Source of the DNA: CALUVN01 sp944323595
GTDB lineage: Bacteria; Cyanobacteriota; Vampirovibrionia; Gastranaerophilales; Gastranaerophilaceae
Assembly (NCBI GenBank): GCA_963931255.1
Contig: OZ006972.1
Span: 930,001-994,000, forward strand
Reading direction: 5' to 3'
DNA: 64,000 nucleotides
The notes beneath the pieces were generated by a model that saw nothing but the letters and a program-made list of their open reading frames with translations, was not told the origin of the DNA and made no database searches. Position numbers and translations under genes: made by a program. Of this stretch, positions 1 through 8,073 are shown in pieces. Numbering within the stretch: the first letter of the stretch is position 1; the number at the start of each line of letters is the position of its first letter.

Positions 1-1
1 G

Positions 2-1189
2 GCAGAACATAAAAATAAACCTGCAGCCCTGGCGCAAACAGCAAAACTTACAGGCGCGCTTGCAGGACTGGCGGTTCTTGGATATGCCGGAGTAAGAGCT
101 TTTAAAGGAAAAGGGCTAAAAACACCGGAAATAAAAACAACAGACATTAAACCGCAGGAGATTAAAATCTTTCAAGAAACGCTGCCGGAAGAAACCCTTA
201 CCCGATACAGAGATTGGTTTAATCAAATAAAAGACTTTCCGGCACATATCTGGGAAGGTGGAAAAACCGTGAGTAACCCGCAGGCAGAAAATCTATTAAG
301 ACCGCTTTCTTTTAATCTTCCGGAAACTGATAAAAAAGCATTTATTCAGGAATACTGCAAGATGACAGGATTTCCTTATATCGACAGAATAAACGAAAAT
401 ATGCATCAGGAAATTCTCACCCAACTTGACAATATGGTACAAGGAACAGGTAACAGGGTTTTATTTGCAGCCTATGACAGTAATTGCTCAATTGGACGGG
501 GCAAAGCTTTCCCCGGAAGCGACAGTGACGGATTGTTTGTTGTAGTTGAAAATGGTCTTTCAGAAAAAGTAAACAGGTTCGCTTTCGGAAATTCCATAAA
601 CCAACGTCTGTTAGATACAACCGGAGAGCATTATCCGGAAGTCTATCCGCTTGAAGAGTTGCTAAAATATATAGATAAAGTTGATGAAATTTTTCCTAAC
701 TTTGCAACTGCTGAAAAAATAGCTGAATATGAAAATAATATTTTATACGACGGAAAAAGTTATCTGAAAGCCGGTCTGTTCAACATAGATTTGTCAGAGC
801 AATTATCAAGTATTGAAGAGAAAAACATGATTTGTGAAGCCGGATTTTTTGTAGAAATGCTGCGCGGCGGCAAAGTTTTGATAAATACTTTGCCCGAAAG
901 TATTTTAAAAACCATAAAAAAATCTTCAATGTATAAATACAGCAACATGACCCGTCAGGAAGGTCTGAGAAACAAAACTAAACCAAAACTTGAAAACCGC
1001 GAAGAACTCTGCCGCCGATTTATGGAAATGAATGTTGACGAAAAATTTGAAGTCTGCTGTGATTTACTGAAAAATTCCTGCGGAATAAAACCCGAAACAG
1101 GAGCGAAAGACGCCTTTGAAAATTTTGATATGGGCGACATTCTTGATATGTACAGAAAAATATCAGGCTTTTTTGACATCCAAAAATAA
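2..1189 (+). CDS. Partial protein with nucleotidyltransferase-like GSDSD motif, 5' end outside window
   Basis: The frame is open from base 2, so the GTG at 269 is probably not the start and the gene begins upstream of the window. The visible N-terminal part has a hydrophobic, Gly/Ala-rich segment (LTGALAGLAVLGYAGVRAF, about bases 29-94), perhaps membrane-associated. Around bases 490-545 the motif GRGKAFPGSDSDGLFVV resembles the G-S-x-D-x-D metal-binding signature of the nucleotidyltransferase (MNT/pol-beta) superfamily; this is motif-level inference only. The remainder is predicted helical and charged, and I recognise no family. The stop is followed by about 60 bases before ferritin. The product and substrate are unknown. 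Confidence 0.55.
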   Translation, partial: AEHKNKPAALAQTAKLTGALAGLAVLGYAGVRAFKGKGLKTPEIKTTDIKPQEIKIFQETLPEETLTRYRDWFNQIKDFPAHIWEGGKTVSNPQAENLLRPLSFNLPETDKKAFIQEYCKMTGFPYIDRINENMHQEILTQLDNMVQGTGNRVLFAAYDSNCSIGRGKAFPGSDSDGLFVVVENGLSEKVNRFAFGNSINQRLLDTTGEHYPEVYPLEELLKYIDKVDEIFPNFATAEKIAEYENNILYDGKSYLKAGLFNIDLSEQLSSIEEKNMICEAGFFVEMLRGGKVLINTLPESILKTIKKSSMYKYSNMTRQEGLRNKTKPKLENREELCRRFMEMNVDEKFEVCCDLLKNSCGIKPETGAKDAFENFDMGDILDMYRKISGFFDIQK

Positions 1190-1250
1190 TTTTGCTTGTA
1201 TAAGTTTATTTACGTGTTAGACTTAATATGCTTAGAAAAGGAGAGAAATT

Positions 1251-1760
1251 ATGATTAATGAAAAATTAGAAAAAGCTTTCAATGATCAAATTAACAAAGA
1301 ATTCTATTCCGAATACCTGTATCTTGCAATGCAGGCATATTTTGAAAGATTAAATCTTAAAGGTTTTGTAAACTGGTTTACAGTACAGGTACAGGAAGAA
1401 CGTGCACATGCAATGGGTATGTTTGATTATGTACACCAACGCGGCGGTCACGTTGAACTTGAAGCTATTGAAAAACCTGTAACAAACTGGTCTTCTCCGC
1501 TCCAATGCTTTGAAGAAGTTTTGAAACACGAAGAATTTGTAACTTCAAGAATAAATGCACTGATGGATGTTGCCGAAGAAGTTAAAGACAGAGCAGCATT
1601 ATCATTCCTTGACTGGTATTTGAAAGAACAAGTTGAAGAAGAATCAACCGTTGGTGATGTTCTGGCTACATTGAAACTCATTAAAGACGATTCAAAAGCA
1701 CTCTTGATGCTTGATAAAGATCTTGCAGCAAGAACTTTCACTGCTCCTGTTATAGGATAG
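1251..1760 (+). CDS. ftnA: Bacterial non-haem ferritin
   Basis: A 169-aa iron-storage protein expected to form a 24-subunit cytosolic cage that oxidises Fe(II) and stores it as mineral. The ferroxidase ligands are at the usual places: E17, Y24, E50 and H53 (in QEERAH), then E94 and the Q127-xx-E130 region (EQVEEES). The length is typical of FtnA-type ferritins and the haem-ligating Met of bacterioferritin is not evident. The ATG is preceded by a strong AAGGAGAG ribosome binding site. It is monocistronic, with its own terminator directly downstream. Confidence 0.95.
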   Translation: MINEKLEKAFNDQINKEFYSEYLYLAMQAYFERLNLKGFVNWFTVQVQEERAHAMGMFDYVHQRGGHVELEAIEKPVTNWSSPLQCFEEVLKHEEFVTSRINALMDVAEEVKDRAALSFLDWYLKEQVEEESTVGDVLATLKLIKDDSKALLMLDKDLAARTFTAPVIG

Positions 1761-1771
1761 TTAATTTTTGT

Positions 1772-1804
1772 AACGAAAAACAGGATTTTTTCCTGTTTTT
1801 CGTT
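1772..1804 (+). terminator. Rho-independent terminator of ferritin
   Basis: AACGAAAAACAGGA and TCCTGTTTTTCGTT form a perfect 14-bp stem around a short T-rich loop, 12 bases after the ferritin stop. The right arm supplies the U-rich tract. Confidence 0.85.
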
Positions 1805-1848
1805 CAAACTAACAAAAAAATTTTTTCACAGATTTTAAAATTAACAAG

Positions 1849-3318
1849 ATGAGAACTCAAAAAATACAATATAATATTGTTACCCCGAACAATTTTCTGC
1901 AATCCTATAAAAAAGATAACAACAAAATTGATTCACAGCGTAACACACACATGTCAAACCCGAATTTTAAAGCGTTTGACAACTATCAGGCTATGCTTAA
2001 TAAAGCAAATATTTCTTTTAAAGGATATTACGGAGATCAGCAGCCTGCGAAGAAACTGTTCTGGAATTTAACAGGCAGGAATGATGTTTATGAAGATAAC
2101 TGGACAAATGAACATCTTTATCAGGTAGGCTTCAAAAAATGGGTAAATGCATCTCCTAATGACCTTTTAAAACGCACACCGGAACAGGCAATGCAATCCA
2201 TTTTAACTCTGGTTAAGCCGCCTTACCAGTATCCTGGAATTCCGCCTTGTATTTATTCTCCAAGTTACGGTGATAAATGGGGCAGGCATGCCAATTATAT
2301 AGAAATTAACCCGCGTGCGATTGCAAAATATGAAAACGGACAGGTTTCAGAGGGGTTATTTCAGGTGATGAAACTTTTGCCAGCAATTCCTCCCTCTCCA
2401 AGAAGTTTCGCCAATTGTATACTTCTGTCACAGGTTTTTCCAAGTACCTACGGTGACGGATATATGGATGGTAACGGCCTTTATACCGCCAATTTACACA
2501 CAGGAATAAGCAGAAATTTAACCTCTCCGGGATTATATTGCAAAATGGGTGAAGATGAACAGGTAAAAGCTTTTAATGATCTGGCGCATCTTATGGGGTT
2601 TAAGACAGGAGCCAGAATGCCGCTTTCAGCAGGACAATTGCAGGTTCAAGGCCGTGGATTTGATTGGTGGAAAGATGAAAGAGCTTATATTGACGCCTGC
2701 AAAAATCTTGTTGAATTAGGTTTTGATGCAATATATTTTGACAGTGCAAAACACGTTGTAGATTATAACGGATACTGCGGAGTCGGAGCATTGCCTGATT
2801 TTTGCCAGATGCAGAGAATAACAGAAGCCATAAGACGCGAAACCGGCAGAAGCGATATCGCATTTATAGGCGAAAAATGTAATGATGAATACGCATACAA
2901 AGAAATGGGTATGACAGCCGGTACACACTGGGGACAAGCTGACGATTTCGGAAGTGTATTATGGGAGTCCAGAAAACAGAAAAGCAACCGTGATTATGCA
3001 GGTGGACCGGAAGTTTCTAATGATAACGACTACGGGAATATCTGGTATGAACAACGTTTAAACAGAATTGCAAATTGTCTTTTCGGATACGACCATATTG
3101 CGGACAAATTACCTACTTATATGCAGATTAATGATATTCTGCCGCTTTCCAATTATACCAATACCCATGAACAAATGGAGCGTGTAAAAGAGATGAGAGG
3201 CTCTGATGCTTGGACAGAATGCGAACGTCATTGGGACGGTATTTTTAACACAGATTGGCCGGCTCAAAATTACAGAAATGATGTTTATCATCTTTTTGAA
3301 CACGTTATGTTCAGATAG
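1849..3318 (+). CDS. Divergent GH13-like (alpha-amylase fold) protein, probably altered active site
   Basis: A 489-aa protein with no signal peptide and an N-terminal ISFKG motif (about residue 54) that I associate with Gastranaerophilales proteins. The C-terminal two thirds look like a TIM barrel of the alpha-amylase clan. GFDAIYFDSAKHV (residues 291-303) matches GH13 conserved region II, with the nucleophile Asp at D298 and the KH pair. FIGEK (E342) matches region III with the general acid. TNTHE (437-441) is a degraded form of the NHD region IV. Region I (DxxxNH) is not recognisable. It may therefore be a degenerate or repurposed glycosidase. There is no Shine-Dalgarno sequence; a TAAAAT box at 1836-1841 lies 7 bases before the ATG. 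Confidence 0.6.
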   Translation: MRTQKIQYNIVTPNNFLQSYKKDNNKIDSQRNTHMSNPNFKAFDNYQAMLNKANISFKGYYGDQQPAKKLFWNLTGRNDVYEDNWTNEHLYQVGFKKWVNASPNDLLKRTPEQAMQSILTLVKPPYQYPGIPPCIYSPSYGDKWGRHANYIEINPRAIAKYENGQVSEGLFQVMKLLPAIPPSPRSFANCILLSQVFPSTYGDGYMDGNGLYTANLHTGISRNLTSPGLYCKMGEDEQVKAFNDLAHLMGFKTGARMPLSAGQLQVQGRGFDWWKDERAYIDACKNLVELGFDAIYFDSAKHVVDYNGYCGVGALPDFCQMQRITEAIRRETGRSDIAFIGEKCNDEYAYKEMGMTAGTHWGQADDFGSVLWESRKQKSNRDYAGGPEVSNDNDYGNIWYEQRLNRIANCLFGYDHIADKLPTYMQINDILPLSNYTNTHEQMERVKEMRGSDAWTECERHWDGIFNTDWPAQNYRNDVYHLFEHVMFR

Positions 3319-3342
3319 GATGTTTTGGTATAGAAAAATTTA

Positions 3343-4611
3343 TTAGATTATATCATCCTCTAAAATAAAATCATGCCCCATATTGTGCATTAAACTTAAA
3401 TATGCGCTGTAATAAGTGTTTAGCATATCTAGATACTCATGCATTGTTTCCTGATAGGCATTCTCATTCCACATTAATCCAAGTAGAGTTGTTTCACCTC
3501 TACGGTAACGCTCTGTGGACATTTTCAATATTTCTTTTGAATAATCAAGAATATCCTGATAATATTCCATGTTTTCTTTTGTATAAATAAAATCGTTGTA
3601 ATTTGTCTTTAGTGCTAATTTAAGTTTATTTTCGTATGATTTTTTATCCATCTTGGCTTTTTCATAAATAAAAGTAGCTCTTTTAACTTCAGGACGATAA
3701 GTATATAAAACCGGAATATCTGCAAAAACTCCTATATATGCACCGGGAAGTGCTTCTTTGCCGGTTTGATGTGCGGTTTGATAGGCATAACCCGATGCAA
3801 TGGTCACATCAGGAATAACTTTGTGTTTTTCTACTTTTATATCGCGTGATAATTTTTCTATATCGGAATCTGCAATTTTTATAGAGTAACTGTATTTAAA
3901 AGCTATTGCCTCTATCGTTTCATATGATGGTAATTCTATATTCAATATACTGACATCTCCGAAAAGAGATTTTTCCATTGTATCGTATAAAATAATATCA
4001 TCTTCAACATCCATCGCACGGTTTAAATCAAATTGAGCGCGGAGCAGGTTTGCTTTTGCCGCATTTAACTGTACCAGCAATTTTTTATGTTTGATATCAG
4101 ATTGTAAAATGTCTATTTTGTAATTTAATGAAGTTGCGGGTTTTGAATGAGCGATGTCTGACATTTCTTTAAAAATATCTTCTCTGTCGTTTGCTATTTT
4201 TAAAAGCGACTTCATATAAAGTACATTAAAATATTCTTCCATAACATTGATTTTAACGTTATGCTCCGCTAAGCGAATTTCATTTTCAACAGATTTAAGT
4301 TTTGCTTCTGCAGACTTTTTACGAACACCTCTTTTTGCTATTTCTATAGGTAAAGCAAGCCCGAATTGGCTTGAATTTCCTGTATTAACTTTTCCCAGCA
4401 GGAAATTTGATTGAAACTGCGGATTTTTTAATGCATTAACAATTTTTACTTCCTGTTTATATATTTCATAATCCTTACGTTTTGCCTGCAATTCAAGATT
4501 CTGCGACAGAGCAATTTCTATAGCTTCATCTAATGAAACTTTCTGCACCTCGCAGTTTGCTGGAAGAGCCAGTGTTATTACGAATGTTATCAGGAATAAA
4601 ACTTTTTTCAT
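3343..4611 (-). CDS. TolC-family outer-membrane efflux protein (CusC/CzcC-like)
   Basis: Outer-membrane channel protein of about 422 aa. A cleavable signal peptide (MKKVLFLITFVITLALPANC) precedes SLDEAIEIALSQNLEL, the usual opening of the OEP/TolC domain, and then two long heptad-rich helical halves. I place the start at the ATG at 4611, which has GGGA seven bases upstream; an upstream in-frame TTG at 4623 is less likely. The Cys in PANC lacks a canonical lipobox (Asn at -1), so lipidation is doubtful. No inner-membrane partner lies next to it. Its stop is 24 bases from the convergent GH13-like gene. Its substrate is unknown; metal efflux would be a guess from similarity to CusC. Confidence 0.8.
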   Translation of the reverse strand: MKKVLFLITFVITLALPANCEVQKVSLDEAIEIALSQNLELQAKRKDYEIYKQEVKIVNALKNPQFQSNFLLGKVNTGNSSQFGLALPIEIAKRGVRKKSAEAKLKSVENEIRLAEHNVKINVMEEYFNVLYMKSLLKIANDREDIFKEMSDIAHSKPATSLNYKIDILQSDIKHKKLLVQLNAAKANLLRAQFDLNRAMDVEDDIILYDTMEKSLFGDVSILNIELPSYETIEAIAFKYSYSIKIADSDIEKLSRDIKVEKHKVIPDVTIASGYAYQTAHQTGKEALPGAYIGVFADIPVLYTYRPEVKRATFIYEKAKMDKKSYENKLKLALKTNYNDFIYTKENMEYYQDILDYSKEILKMSTERYRRGETTLLGLMWNENAYQETMHEYLDMLNTYYSAYLSLMHNMGHDFILEDDII

Positions 4612-4729
4612 ATTATTTCCCAAAACAATATAATAGTAGTTAAAAGAATATTTTTTGTTAATAAGTCTCGTGGAAAATTTTACATATTTTCTATTTTCTT
4701 TACAAAAACGCTAAATTCAACCGGCAAAT

Positions 4730-4753
4730 AAAAAAGGGAGAAAAATTTCTCCC
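4730..4753 (-). terminator. Rho-independent terminator for the 4792-5025 gene
   Basis: On the minus strand GGGAGAAA and TTTCTCCC form an 8-bp hairpin followed by TTTTTTATTT, about 40 bases after the stop of the small Cys-rich gene. Confidence 0.8.
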
Positions 4754-4791
4754 TCCAGACACTTTTCTGTCAGCACAAGAAAAATTGGTTT

Positions 4792-5025
4792 TTAAATAGG
4801 AGTTAATTGTGGTTTACCACACGATGCCAAAAGTTGTTTTACAACTCTCGGCATCTGACATATAAAGGAGTAATTTCCCTTTGATAGTGAACATTTTTTG
4901 CAATCTCCGCAAACCGTATAACACTCTATTGCCTGTTCTGTCCAGTTTTGCGTAATTGATTCGGAAATCTCTCCGTTGTTTTGAGGGTAAAATTCTTCAT
5001 CTTCAATAATATCCATACTTTCCAT
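4792..5025 (-). CDS. Small Cys-rich protein, unknown family
   Basis: A 77-aa cytosolic-looking protein. The N-terminal third is acidic (Glu/Asp-rich). The C-terminal half holds five cysteines in the pattern C-x3-C-x2-C-x2-C-x9-C (within ECYTVCGDCKKCSLSKGNYS and FICQMP), which suggests metal or Fe-S binding, followed by a short amphipathic helix (RVVKQLLASCG) with a sixth Cys. It is real by context: a strong GGAGGGG site lies about 8 bases before the ATG and a good terminator follows. I do not recognise the family; a zinc-ribbon-like regulator or a redox peptide are possibilities. Confidence 0.65.
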   Translation of the reverse strand: MESMDIIEDEEFYPQNNGEISESITQNWTEQAIECYTVCGDCKKCSLSKGNYSFICQMPRVVKQLLASCGKPQLTPI

Positions 5026-5194
5026 AAAGCTTTCCCCTCCGTTAGTTTGTTAGAAAACATTAATCAGCATTGCGTTAAGCTGTTTTAGTTTTAATTGATT
5101 ATAGTTATTTGACCCCGTACTTTTATTATAACCGTTCAAGTTTTTATTTTAATCCTACAAACGGATGATTAATAAAAAACACTGCCTGCACACA

Positions 5195-6487
5195 TTATAA
5201 AACAATTTGTGTCCCGAAAATAATTCTGTGGCTGTCATCGGTATTTTCGTTCTGACAGAAAACATAGTTGAGGATTAATCTTAAAGCCTGTCCTTTTATA
5301 AAATAGTTTAAGCCAGCCGTGTATTCTCTCCGTAAATCTCCTGAAATATCCCTGTTAGGATCAAATTGATCAAATCTTGCTAGCACATGCAACTTTTGTG
5401 TAATTCTGTAAGATAAAGTTGTATAAAACCCTGTTGCCTTATCCGTACTGGTTACCGGACCGTTGTAACCGTCAGCTATTGCATATTCAAAATTTGCGGC
5501 AAATTTTTTGTAAGTATATCCGACATAAGCGCCCCCTACAACATAATCAGTGTTATTATGTCCTGCGTTTAAACCACCGCCAACGACAAAACTTCCGTAT
5601 TTCCCGTCAGTTTTACCAAGAGGTTTAAAGTTAACCCAGCCGGTAAATTCAGGGCCGGCAAAAAATGTTCTGAAAAAACGGTCTGATGTATTCAACGCCA
5701 AACTGTAATCTATTAAGTCATAATTACCGACAACACGTAAGCCAAGAGCCCGTGTGTTACCAAAATTTCTTCCTATTTGTGAACGGAATGCAAACGGAAG
5801 TGTATATGTACTTGCACCGCCGTCTACACCAACCTGATTACGTGAATTACCTATAATTATTTTGTGATGCGGAATACGTGTATTCATAATGTAGGCATCT
5901 GTTACCAGTCCTTGCAAAAAGGTGTAATTTTCCGAATTTTTAAAATTAAATTGTAATTTAAAATCTGTATTCTTATCTTTAAAATCCCCGATAACACCTG
6001 CTTCAAGCACGTTTAAATCGTAACTGGTATCATAATCCGACGGGAAAAACAGGCTGTTAAAATTTCCTTGAAATGCTCCGTAAAATTGTACTTTGTCAAC
6101 CGGACCTTTTTTATATTTAAACGTCAATTCATCCTGCAGAAGATATGACGGAATTGAAGTTCTTGTAATATCTTTTTTATAAATTCTTCCAAAAAGAGAT
6201 TCTTCCTCTATCTTAAACGGATGGTCACTGTCTTTGTCCCTGTCGATAAGGTTGTCAAACATGGAAAACTCAACATCCACGTTATCAAGTGCACGGTCTG
6301 CTTCGTAAAAATTGCGTTTTACTTCCTCAGTTTTTGCGTCCGATTTTGAAATATCAAGTTCGACAACTTCCTGAGATTGATTTTGAATTTGCACAGGGGT
6401 AATTTTATCAGCTTTATTCTTTGCAAAAGCGGACGGGGAAAGCAATAGAGCAGTAATTATAATAGCTATTCCAAAAATACGGTTCAC
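5195..6487 (-). CDS. Outer-membrane beta-barrel porin (OprO/P-like)
   Basis: 430 aa. An N-terminal signal peptide (MNRIFGIAIIITALLLSPSAFA) is followed by an acidic linker of about 90 residues and then alternating amphipathic beta strands up to a C-terminal FGTQIVL. The strand pattern (ELTFKYKKG, VQFYGAFQGNF, DFKLQFNFKNS, GFYTTLSYRIT, LHVLARFDQFDPN) resembles the phosphate-selective porin O/P superfamily; selectivity cannot be read from sequence. The start is a GTG with no ribosome binding site. An extended -10 box ends eight bases upstream, so the message is probably leaderless. It is divergent from the decarboxylase gene. Confidence 0.8.
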   Translation of the reverse strand: MNRIFGIAIIITALLLSPSAFAKNKADKITPVQIQNQSQEVVELDISKSDAKTEEVKRNFYEADRALDNVDVEFSMFDNLIDRDKDSDHPFKIEEESLFGRIYKKDITRTSIPSYLLQDELTFKYKKGPVDKVQFYGAFQGNFNSLFFPSDYDTSYDLNVLEAGVIGDFKDKNTDFKLQFNFKNSENYTFLQGLVTDAYIMNTRIPHHKIIIGNSRNQVGVDGGASTYTLPFAFRSQIGRNFGNTRALGLRVVGNYDLIDYSLALNTSDRFFRTFFAGPEFTGWVNFKPLGKTDGKYGSFVVGGGLNAGHNNTDYVVGGAYVGYTYKKFAANFEYAIADGYNGPVTSTDKATGFYTTLSYRITQKLHVLARFDQFDPNRDISGDLRREYTAGLNYFIKGQALRLILNYVFCQNENTDDSHRIIFGTQIVL

Positions 6488-6495
6488 AAATATTA

Positions 6496-6504
6496 ATCAT
6501 ATCA
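6496..6504 (-). promoter_or_regulatory. Extended -10 box abutting the porin start
   Basis: On the minus strand TGATATGAT is a TGn-extended -10 hexamer. Eight bases separate it from the GTG at 6487, placing the predicted transcription start at or within two bases of the start codon. Confidence 0.5.
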
Positions 6505-6513
6505 TAAAAGTAC

Positions 6514-6543
6514 TTGAAATTCATAATTTTTTTATTGTATATT
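6514..6543 (+). promoter_or_regulatory. Promoter of the decarboxylase gene, predicted leaderless
   Basis: TTGAAA (6514-6519), an 18-base spacer and TATATT (6538-6543). Six bases then precede the ATG at 6550 and no ribosome binding site is present. Confidence 0.6.
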
Positions 6544-6549
6544 ATAATT

Positions 6550-7986
6550 ATGACAAGTGTAACAAGAACAATAACTAAAAGAAAACAGTCAACAAAAGTT
6601 GCTGCCCCGATAGTAGAAGCCCTGAAAAAAGCGTACGAAAACCCTACGTATCAGTTCCATATTCCGGGACATACAAAAGGAAACGGCGCACTGCCCGAGT
6701 TTAAAAGTCTTGTGGGGCGTAAGGCTTTGTGCATTGATACTACGGATGAATTTGATAATCTTGGTACACTTCACCCTGCAACAGGGCCGATAAAAGAGGC
6801 TCAAGAACTTGCAGCAAAAGCTTTTGGTGCTAAAAAAACTTTCTTTCTTTTAAATGGCTCAACCGCCGGCAACCTCGCTCTGGCAATGGGTTTAACAAAG
6901 AAAGGTCAAAAAATTATTACAAACCGCAACTGCCATCGTTCTGTATTGACAGGTATGATTATTTCCGGTGCAGAACCGCTCTGGCTTATCCCGAACAGAT
7001 TTGAAGAATGGGGTATCTGGGGTAATGTAAGTCCTGAATCTGTAGATGAAATGCTTAAAACCCACGATGACGTTGCTATGGTTTGGATTACAAACCCTAC
7101 ATACGAAGGTGTTGTATCAGACATTAAATCAATTGCCGCTATCTGCAGAAAATACGGAGTGCCGTTAATTGTTGATGAAGCTCATGCTTGTTTGTGGAAT
7201 TTTAATGAGCATTTGCCGACGTCAGCCCTGCATTTAGGTGCTGACGCTGTTGTTCATTCACTTCACAAAACCGGCGGCAGTATGAGCCAGAGTTCTATGC
7301 TTCATATCGCCCACGATTCAATGCTTGATGCGGATGCTGTTGAAAAAGCTTTGAAACTTCTGCATACAACAAGCCCGTCATTGATGCTTCTTGCAAGTCT
7401 TGATGCTGCACGTGCAAACCTTGAAAGTCCAAGAGGAAGAAAGCAGCTTTCCCGTGCTGTTTCAAATGCAAAATTTTTAAGACGCGAAATTGATAAAATG
7501 GAACACATACATCATTTAAAACCTGATTTTGGGTACAAGACAGATATTACAAAAGTATTTATCAAGGCTGACGGTCTTTCCGGAAAACGTCTTGAATCTA
7601 TTTTAGAAATTGATTTTAATATAGAAGTAGAAAGCGCCTCAGATGCAGGTTTGTTGATTTTATCCAATATTGGTAACAAACGTTCTGATATAGAATATCT
7701 TGTTGAATGTTTGAAAACTATTGACCGTACACATTATTCAGATATTTGTCATCTGGAAAATAAAAAACATATGCCAATGCTGACTCCGATTATTGAGATG
7801 AGTTTACGCGAGGCTTTTTATTCTGAAAAAGAAACTATTCCAAAATCACAGGCTGTCGGCAGAATTTCTGCAGAAGTAATTGCTGAATGCCCTCCGGGAA
7901 TTGCTATTCTTCTTCCGGGAGAACTGATTACAGAAGCACATATGCCTTATTTGAATGATTACGAATTTATTGAAGTCATTAAATAA
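6550..7986 (+). CDS. Orn/Lys/Arg decarboxylase family, PLP-dependent
   Basis: A 478-aa cytosolic fold-type I PLP enzyme of the major Orn/Lys/Arg decarboxylase family, close in size to the Bacillus SpeA/YaaO type. YQFHIPGHTKGNG near the N-terminus and TDEFDNLGTLHPATGPI are the family's substrate-binding signatures. FFLLNGSTAGN binds the cofactor phosphate, VDEAHA carries the Asp/His that contact the PLP ring, and HSLHKTGGSMSQSS contains the Schiff-base lysine. The C-terminal small domain includes the PPGIAILLPGE motif. It would make a polyamine or its precursor (agmatine, cadaverine or putrescine); the substrate cannot be told from sequence. The start at ATG 6550 is chosen because the upstream in-frame TTG is part of the -35 box. 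Confidence 0.9.
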   Translation: MTSVTRTITKRKQSTKVAAPIVEALKKAYENPTYQFHIPGHTKGNGALPEFKSLVGRKALCIDTTDEFDNLGTLHPATGPIKEAQELAAKAFGAKKTFFLLNGSTAGNLALAMGLTKKGQKIITNRNCHRSVLTGMIISGAEPLWLIPNRFEEWGIWGNVSPESVDEMLKTHDDVAMVWITNPTYEGVVSDIKSIAAICRKYGVPLIVDEAHACLWNFNEHLPTSALHLGADAVVHSLHKTGGSMSQSSMLHIAHDSMLDADAVEKALKLLHTTSPSLMLLASLDAARANLESPRGRKQLSRAVSNAKFLRREIDKMEHIHHLKPDFGYKTDITKVFIKADGLSGKRLESILEIDFNIEVESASDAGLLILSNIGNKRSDIEYLVECLKTIDRTHYSDICHLENKKHMPMLTPIIEMSLREAFYSEKETIPKSQAVGRISAEVIAECPPGIAILLPGELITEAHMPYLNDYEFIEVIK

Positions 7987-8026
7987 ATTTTTACCTGACT
8001 TTGTACTTTTTAATAATCAAAGTAAA

Positions 8027-8048
8027 ATTAAGGACTGTTGTCCTTAAT
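8027..8048. terminator. Hairpin between convergent decarboxylase and dnaB genes
   Basis: ATTAAGGAC, a TGTT loop and GTCCTTAAT form a perfect 9-bp stem, followed by CTTTGTCTAATTTT. It lies between the decarboxylase stop (7986) and the dnaB stop (8074) and could serve both strands. Confidence 0.6.
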
Positions 8049-8073
8049 CTTTGTCTAATTTTACATGACCTTA

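Noticed and set aside
4552..4611. Lipoprotein signal on the TolC-family protein
   Set aside because: The Cys is preceded by Pro-Ala-Asn, which does not satisfy the lipobox (small residue at -1).
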